A program made the translations under genes and the position numbers. From Sediminibacterium sp. (GTDB lineage Bacteria; Bacteroidota; Bacteroidia; Chitinophagales; Chitinophagaceae), in the NCBI GenBank assembly GCA_021300455.1, contig JAJTDP010000001.1, positions 1-56,917 on the forward strand: a stretch of 56,917 nt of DNA, given 5' to 3'. The notes beneath the pieces are model-generated. The model made no database searches, was not told the origin of the DNA, and saw nothing but the letters and a program-made list of their open reading frames with translations. Positions 52,601 through 56,917 of this stretch are shown piece by piece (within the stretch, counting starts at the first letter, position 1; each line of letters starts with the position of its first letter).

Positions 52601-53404
52601 ATGGAGCTCATTGGTTACTTAGCATCAATACTTATAGGGGTTTCATTAGGCCTTATTGGAAGTGGGGGCTCTATTCTAACCGTGCCTTTGTTAGTATACC
52701 TTTTTCAAGTTTCCCCTTTACTCGCCACCACTTATTCATTAGCCATTGTGGGGTTAAGTAGTATTGCAGGCGTCATTTCAAGATTAAAACAAAGACTGGT
52801 TGACTTTAAAACCATTTTCATTTTTGGCATCCCCTCTATCATTGGCGTTTTTAGTTCCAGAAAGTTTTTATTACCCGCTATTCCGGAGCAAATATATGGG
52901 GGAGCTCATTTCATGCTCACCAAAAGCCATTTTATAATGTTGTTTTTTGCAATACTTATGTTTATTGCTGCATTATCCATGATACTTGGGAAAAATAAAG
53001 AAGAAGAAGAAGAGGCATTGCCTATTTATGGTTTCACGCTCATGCTGGTAGGTTTTGCGGAAGGATTACTTACAGGAATTGTAGGTGCGGGGGGAGGTTT
53101 TTTAATTATACCAGCACTGGTGATACTTGCAAAACTTTCCATGAAAAAAGCCATTGCTACTTCCTTAGTTATTATTAGTATAAAATCATTGGTAGGTTTT
53201 TCCGGAGACCTTTTGAATACTGCTGTTGATTGGAGTTTTTTATCTAAAATTATTTTATTAGCAACACTTGGAATTATAACGGGTAATTATTTAAATAAAA
53301 AAATAGATGGCGCTAAGCTTAAAAAAGGATTTGGCTATTTTGTACTAGCCATGTCCTTGATCATTTTTATAGAACAGTTTTTCTTTTCTAATTTGATAAA
53401 GTAA
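52601..53404 (+). CDS. TauE/SafE family sulfite exporter-like protein
   Basis: The product is 267 residues with about eight membrane helices. IGVSLGLIGSGGSILTVPLLVYLFQVSPLLATTYSLAIVGLSS and GLLTGIVGAGGGFLIIPALVILAKLSMKKAIATSLVIISIKS are the paired repeats of the TauE/SafE family, which exports sulfite or organosulfonates. A charged loop (KNKEEEEEA) separates the halves. It is divergent from the persulfide-dioxygenase-like gene, which would produce sulfite. It overlaps the convergent mutarotase gene by 17 bp. Confidence 0.9.
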   Translation: MELIGYLASILIGVSLGLIGSGGSILTVPLLVYLFQVSPLLATTYSLAIVGLSSIAGVISRLKQRLVDFKTIFIFGIPSIIGVFSSRKFLLPAIPEQIYGGAHFMLTKSHFIMLFFAILMFIAALSMILGKNKEEEEEALPIYGFTLMLVGFAEGLLTGIVGAGGGFLIIPALVILAKLSMKKAIATSLVIISIKSLVGFSGDLLNTAVDWSFLSKIILLATLGIITGNYLNKKIDGAKLKKGFGYFVLAMSLIIFIEQFFFSNLIK

Positions 53405-53723
53405 ATATTTTTTTCATCAGTACCCATTTCTCTCCGGGCCCAGCAGTGGGCAAGGCCTGCTGGTATTCCCACATTAGTTTTTCCCATTGCATCACCATTT
53501 CATTTTTAGCATCCATGGCTGCTTTTTTCTCAAAGCTAAAATCATCGCCGGCTTCAATTATCATAAATAAACGATTCGCTACTCTATAAATTTCTAAGGC
53601 TTTTATATCTGCTTCTTTAATGGAAGTAATAATTTCTGGCCAAACAGAGGCATGATACTCTTCATAAGCTGCTATTAATTTTGGGTCATCTTTTAAATCT
53701 AGTGCCAAACAAAATCTAGTCAT
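53388..53723 (-). CDS. rhaM: L-rhamnose mutarotase
   Basis: The product is 111 residues if started at ATG 53723 (MTRFCLALDLKDD); an in-frame ATG at 53738 adds five. L-rhamnose mutarotase signatures are present: YEEYHASVWPEIITSIKEADIKALEIYRVANRLFMIIEAGDDFSF, with the conserved H/W and catalytic His/Tyr context. It interconverts anomers of L-rhamnose or a similar deoxy sugar. It is 23 bp downstream of a broken Gfo/Idh/MocA gene on the same strand, so they form a small sugar operon. Confidence 0.85.
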   Translation of the reverse strand: MTRFCLALDLKDDPKLIAAYEEYHASVWPEIITSIKEADIKALEIYRVANRLFMIIEAGDDFSFEKKAAMDAKNEMVMQWEKLMWEYQQALPTAGPGEKWVLMKKIFTLSN

Positions 53724-53746
53724 ATTATTACAATTCATTTTTTCAA

Positions 53747-54636
53747 TTAACTATTCCCATACACAAAGGCTTGCATCACACGCATTGACTGCAGTGCATC
53801 TTCAGCACTACAAGGGTTTTCACCTACTCCATTTAAATAGCCCACTATTTTTTCAATAAAATTTTGTTGATTATGTTTAGGGGGTTCGAAATGTATTTGT
53901 TCTTCTTTGTCACCTGTGGTTAATGTAATGGTATGTCCAAAAACAGGAAATGAAATTTTTCCCATACTGCCTGTAATTTCAAAAATATCTGTCTCTTCTC
54001 CTTTGTCAACACAAAAACACCAGTCTCCTTTAAATTGAATACCGTTCTCTAATTCTATTTCACCAGTAACTGTATCTTCTGCTTTGTATAAATTGGCTTT
54101 ATTAAATGATTGTCCTTGATACGATTTTGCTTTGCCAAAAAAATAAAATACAAGATCTAATTGATGTGGCGCTAAATCATAAAAATAGCCACCTCCTGAT
54201 AAACTTGGATCAATTCTCCAATTTTCAACAGGATCTAAAAGGCCGCTATCATATTTTAACATCTCAATACGAACACTAATAATATCTCCAATGGCCTTAG
54301 TATCTATTAATTTTTTTACTTCTAAAAATAAGGGAAGCGCTCTTCTATAATGTGCAATCACTAGGGGAACGCCCGTTTGTTTTGAATAAGCGCCCATTCG
54401 TTCACAGGCTGCCACATCAAGCCCCATGGGCTTTTCAACATAAACAGGTTTGCCTGCTTGCATAGCCGCTATGGCATAGGCTTCATGAAATTTAGGAGGC
54501 GTGGCAATATAGACTGCATCCAATCTCTACGCATCACAGCTATTAATTTCGAATGAGGTGCTTTATTAAAAGCAGGGCCGCTTTTCACTTCCGCAACGGA
54601 ACCACAACCAATCATACCCCAACGAATTGTTTTCAT
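53747..54636 (-). pseudogene. Gfo/Idh/MocA oxidoreductase broken by an internal deletion/frameshift
   Basis: Translation from ATG 54636 gives a good Rossmann start (MKTIRWGMIGCGSVAEVKSG, then PHSKLIAVMRRD). At about 54527 the frame is lost. The rest of the protein (DAVYIATPPKFHEAYAIAAM, PVYVEKPMGLDVAACERMG, and a full C-terminal domain) continues in another frame from about 54523. The frame of the C-terminal part meets TAG at 54527-54529. Comparing with family layout, about 30 residues are missing between the strands at the join. The gene cannot make a full oxidoreductase as written. It precedes the mutarotase gene. Confidence 0.8.
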
Positions 54637-54660
54637 ACATACAATTTACACTTAATTCTT

Positions 54661-54688
54661 AAAAAAGGGCAGTGTAGATACACCGCCC
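54661..54688 (-). terminator. Terminator downstream of the tRNA-Cys-like gene
   Basis: On the minus strand, GGGCGGTGT (54688-54680) and ACACTGCCC (54675-54667) form a 9-bp stem with one G-T pair and an ATCT loop, followed by TTTTTT (54666-54661). It lies about 35 bp after the tRNA-like gene, on the same strand. Confidence 0.85.
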
Positions 54689-54722
54689 GGAATTAACGAT
54701 TGCTTGCTATAAAACCAGAAAG

Positions 54723-54793
54723 TCGTCATAGATGGGATCGAACCATCGTTAAGGGTTTTGCTGACCCTTGCCTCGCCACTCGGCCAAATGACT
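54723..54793 (-). tRNA. tRNA-Cys-like gene (anticodon GCA), atypical
   Basis: Read on the minus strand, a cloverleaf can be drawn: D-arm GCC-GAGTGGCGA-GGC, anticodon arm AGGGT-CAGCAAA-ACCCT with anticodon GCA (Cys), variable TAAC, and T-arm GATGG-TTCGATC-CCATC. Oddities: position 33 is A instead of the near-universal U; the acceptor stem has mismatches at 1-72 (A-G) and 7-66 (T-T) with five good pairs between; no CCA is encoded. A promoter element and a terminator bracket it, so it is probably transcribed. It could be a decaying or specialised tRNA. Confidence 0.65.
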
Positions 54794-54798
54794 ATGGG

Positions 54799-54806
54799 CA
54801 AATATA
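54799..54806 (-). promoter_or_regulatory. Bacteroidota-type -7 promoter element of the tRNA-like gene
   Basis: On the minus strand the sequence is TATATTTG, a perfect TAnnTTTG match. It ends 5 bp before the predicted 5' end of the tRNA-like gene at 54793, which fits the spacing to a start site. I see no obvious -33 TTTG. Confidence 0.6.
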
Positions 54807-54959
54807 CATAAAATTTGCATAAGTCTACTATTTTTATAGACTTTTATATTATTGAGTATGTTCAATGGCTATTTTAAGGGCTATTATATATAAGTATAGA
54901 ATGAAAAAATAATTATATTTAACATAGGCCTTATTTTTTAAACCTTAAACGATTTGCAT

Positions 54960-56270
54960 ATGAACAGCCGACGTATTTTTTTAAAAAATGCAGCATTAAC
55001 TTATGGAGCCTTGATGAGTTCCAATTTATTTGCGAGCAGCAGTATATTTAATACCGATACCTTAAGAGTAGCCACCATTGGTGTTAATGGAATGGGATGG
55101 GCGAATACGCTTGGCGCCCTTTCTGTAAAAAATGTAGAAGTAGTGGCCTTATGTGATGTTGATGAATCGGTTTTAAATAAAAGAAAGGCTGAATTATTAG
55201 TAAAGCAACCAGGTGTTCAAAAAATAGATACCTATAGCGATTACAGAAAAATGTTGGAAAGAAAAGATATTGATATTGTCATTGTAGGTACACCCGATCA
55301 TTGGCATGCGCTACAAATGATTGACGCTTGCGCTGCAGGTAAACATGTATACGTAGAAAAACCAGCAGGTAATTCTATTGGAGAATGTAACACTATGATT
55401 GCTGCTAAAAACAGATACAATCGTATGGTGCAAGTAGGTCAATGGCAAAGAAGTCAAAAACATTTTAGAGATGCATTAGATGTTGTGCATTCAGGACAAC
55501 TTGGTAATATTCGTACCACTAAGGTTTGGTGTTATCAAGGTTGGATGCGCCCTCAACCTATAGTGCCTAATAGCGCCGTGCCAGCAGGAGTGGATTATAA
55601 AACATGGATTGGACCCGCTCCTATGCGTGATTTTAATGCAAGTAGATTTCATTTTCATTTTAGATGGTTCTGGGATTATGCCGGAGGACTGATGACCGAT
55701 TGGGGTGTGCATTTATTAGACTATGCTATTCAAGGTATGAAGGCAGGCAATCCAAAAAGTGTAAGTGCACTTGGAGGAAAATTTGCTTATCCAGAACTAG
55801 CCGAAGAAACACCGGATACCTTAACTACGCTTTACGAGTTTGATAAATTTAATTTAGTATGGGATTCTGCCATGGGCATTGACAATGGTTCTTATGGTCG
55901 TGATCATGGTATTGCTTTTATAGGAAATAACGGAACACTTATTTTAGATAGAGGTGGTTGGGAAGTGATTGAAGAAAGACAATCAAAAAATAAAGTAGCT
56001 ATTGCACTTCATAAAAGTGAGGACAACGGTGTGAACTTACATTGGTTAAACTTTATAGATGCCATTAGAAATAATACACCAGGCAGTTTACATTGCCCTA
56101 TTGAAGAAGGAGCGCATATTGCCACCATTGCACAAATGGGCAATATTGCTTATCGTTCGGGACAAAAAGTAAATTGGGATGAAAGTAAAAATTTATTTAC
56201 CGATGATGCAATCAATAAAGAATATTTTACAAAAGCCTATCATAACGGATACAGCCTTCCTAAAATTTAA
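54960..56270 (+). CDS. Gfo/Idh/MocA family oxidoreductase with Tat-like leader
   Basis: The product is 436 residues. It has a twin-arginine-like leader (NSRRIFLKNAALTYGALMSSNLFASS). The Rossmann part has LRVATIGVNGMGWANTLG, NVEVVALCDVDESVLN, DIVIVGTPDHWHALQMIDACAAGKHVYVEKPAGNS and a C-terminal GFO_IDH_MocA_C domain with WDYAGGLMTDWGVHLLDYAI. It matches the exported sugar oxidoreductases that dehydrogenate the 3-OH of sugars with a bound NAD. The start is ATG 54960. It is followed 23 bp later by an aminotransferase-like gene in the same direction. Confidence 0.9.
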   Translation: MNSRRIFLKNAALTYGALMSSNLFASSSIFNTDTLRVATIGVNGMGWANTLGALSVKNVEVVALCDVDESVLNKRKAELLVKQPGVQKIDTYSDYRKMLERKDIDIVIVGTPDHWHALQMIDACAAGKHVYVEKPAGNSIGECNTMIAAKNRYNRMVQVGQWQRSQKHFRDALDVVHSGQLGNIRTTKVWCYQGWMRPQPIVPNSAVPAGVDYKTWIGPAPMRDFNASRFHFHFRWFWDYAGGLMTDWGVHLLDYAIQGMKAGNPKSVSALGGKFAYPELAEETPDTLTTLYEFDKFNLVWDSAMGIDNGSYGRDHGIAFIGNNGTLILDRGGWEVIEERQSKNKVAIALHKSEDNGVNLHWLNFIDAIRNNTPGSLHCPIEEGAHIATIAQMGNIAYRSGQKVNWDESKNLFTDDAINKEYFTKAYHNGYSLPKI

Positions 56271-56293
56271 AATTAGTTATTCAATATACAGTT

Positions 56294-56917
56294 ATGGCAA
56301 ATAGACGCAATTTTATACAACACTTAGGCCTGATGGCGGGTGCCTTTTCAGCCAACAGTTTATTCAACCAAGCGCATGCTGCTGAATTTGCGCATATGAA
56401 TTTGCAAAAAAAAATGTTCAGCCCTAAGGAGATAGCCATGGATGAAGACTATTGGTCGGTGATTCAACAAGGCTATACTGTAAGTCCTTCTCTTATTAAT
56501 TTAAATAATGGAGGCGTAAGTCCAAGTCCAAGAATAGTGCAAGAAGCGGTAGAAAGTTTTAATAAAATGACCAACGAAGGCCCTTCTTATTTTATGTGGC
56601 GTATACTAGATCAAGGTAGAGAACCATTGAGGTATAAACTAGCACAACTTGCTGGATGCGATCCTGAAGAAATTGCCATTAATAGAAATTCAACAGAGGC
56701 TTTGAATACCGTTATTTTCGGATTAAATTTAAAAGCAGGTGATGAAGTCATTGGCACCAAGCAAGACTATCCCAATATGATTAACGCTTGGAGACAGAGA
56801 GCTTCTAGAGAAGATATTGTATATACACAACTTAGTTTTAAGTACCCCATTGAAAATGAGGAAGAAATTGTAGCTGCTTTTGAAAAAGCCATTACCCCTA
56901 AAACAAAAATATTTCAT
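56294..56917 (+). CDS. Class V aminotransferase-like protein, 3' end beyond the window
   Basis: The frame is open for 208 codons to the window end. It begins with a twin-arginine-like leader (NRRNFIQHLGLMAGAFSA). The body shows a PLP fold type I start: SLINLNNGGVSPSPRIVQEAVESFNK, then MWRILDQGREPLRYKLAQLAGCDPEEIAINRNSTEALNTVIFGLNLKAGDEVIGTKQDYPNMINAW. It resembles isopenicillin-N epimerase / cysteine desulfurase-like proteins. The PLP lysine would lie in the missing part. It follows an oxidoreductase gene, with which it is probably co-transcribed. Confidence 0.8.
   Translation, partial: MANRRNFIQHLGLMAGAFSANSLFNQAHAAEFAHMNLQKKMFSPKEIAMDEDYWSVIQQGYTVSPSLINLNNGGVSPSPRIVQEAVESFNKMTNEGPSYFMWRILDQGREPLRYKLAQLAGCDPEEIAINRNSTEALNTVIFGLNLKAGDEVIGTKQDYPNMINAWRQRASREDIVYTQLSFKYPIENEEEIVAAFEKAITPKTKIFH

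Noticed and set aside
1..56917. CRISPR arrays, insertion sequences, prophage or rRNA genes
   Set aside because: No regularly spaced repeats, transposase or integrase motifs, phage structural genes or rRNA sequence were seen on either strand.

Overview
This is an AT-rich chromosomal stretch of a Bacteroidota bacterium, most likely Chitinophagaceae-like. That lineage call is inferred from gene content: TonB-dependent receptors, HmuY and GLPGLI proteins, a CarboxypepD_reg plus OMP_b-brl_3 receptor, DUF1080, choice-of-anchor I, many Tat-like SRRxF leaders and lipoboxes. Strong Shine-Dalgarno sites are absent, and a TAnnTTTG promoter element lies in front of a tRNA. I see no insertion sequence, phage, rRNA or CRISPR. 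Most genes are short operons or single genes, and many convergent pairs overlap by 10-60 bases.

Region by region. 1-1.2 kb: three unrecognised small ORFs, two of them inside a 13-bp inverted repeat. 1.2-4.2 kb: a two-gene operon of a TMEM43-family membrane protein and a CASTOR/POLLUX-type ion channel. 4.4-7.4 kb: metal-related envelope genes (HMA-domain protein, outer-membrane-like protein, DUF6370, small exporter-like protein, PepSY protein). 7.5-9.1 kb: a choice-of-anchor I lipoprotein behind Pho-box-like repeats. 9.2-15.1 kb: an HxlR regulator divergent from a hydrolase / class II cyclic-nucleotide phosphodiesterase / sugar isomerase / Dabb cluster, then a sodium-solute symporter. 15.3-20 kb: a heme-uptake locus (HmuY, TonB receptor) preceded by a possible membrane-bound regulator. 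20-22.7 kb: DUF47-Pit phosphate uptake with a second Pho-box-like element and a possible small RNA. 22.8-30 kb: M24 peptidase, TonB receptor, and a GLPGLI plus beta-barrel pair. 30.2-41 kb: sugar isomerase, two penicillin-acylase-family enzymes, a LuxR-type regulator divergent from two ATP-grasp ligases (the second fused to a SET methyltransferase domain), DUF1080, a TIGR02206 membrane protein and a HAD-like protein. 41-48.8 kb: nucleotide-sugar dehydrogenase, DUF1684, and a run of hydrolases and peptidases (S41, esterase, small asparaginase, M28, M20). 48.8-53.4 kb: FucP-like transporter, NIPSNAP protein, and a divergent sulfur pair (MBL-rhodanese, TauE/SafE). 53.4-56.9 kb: rhamnose mutarotase, a broken Gfo/Idh/MocA gene, an atypical tRNA-Cys with its own promoter and terminator, an intact Gfo/Idh/MocA gene, and the start of a class V aminotransferase.

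How they work together: several scattered genes (Gfo/Idh/MocA, TIM-barrel isomerases, DUF1080, Dabb, SSS and FucP transporters, mutarotase) fit uptake and oxidative (3-keto) processing of sugars. The peptidases, acylases and ATP-grasp enzymes point to peptide or amide metabolism. The points most worth following are the ATP-grasp/SET pair with its three-copy operator-like motif, the TMEM43-POLLUX operon, the shared Pho-box-like element, and the tRNA-Cys lacking U33. All functions are read from sequence by eye; no database search was run.
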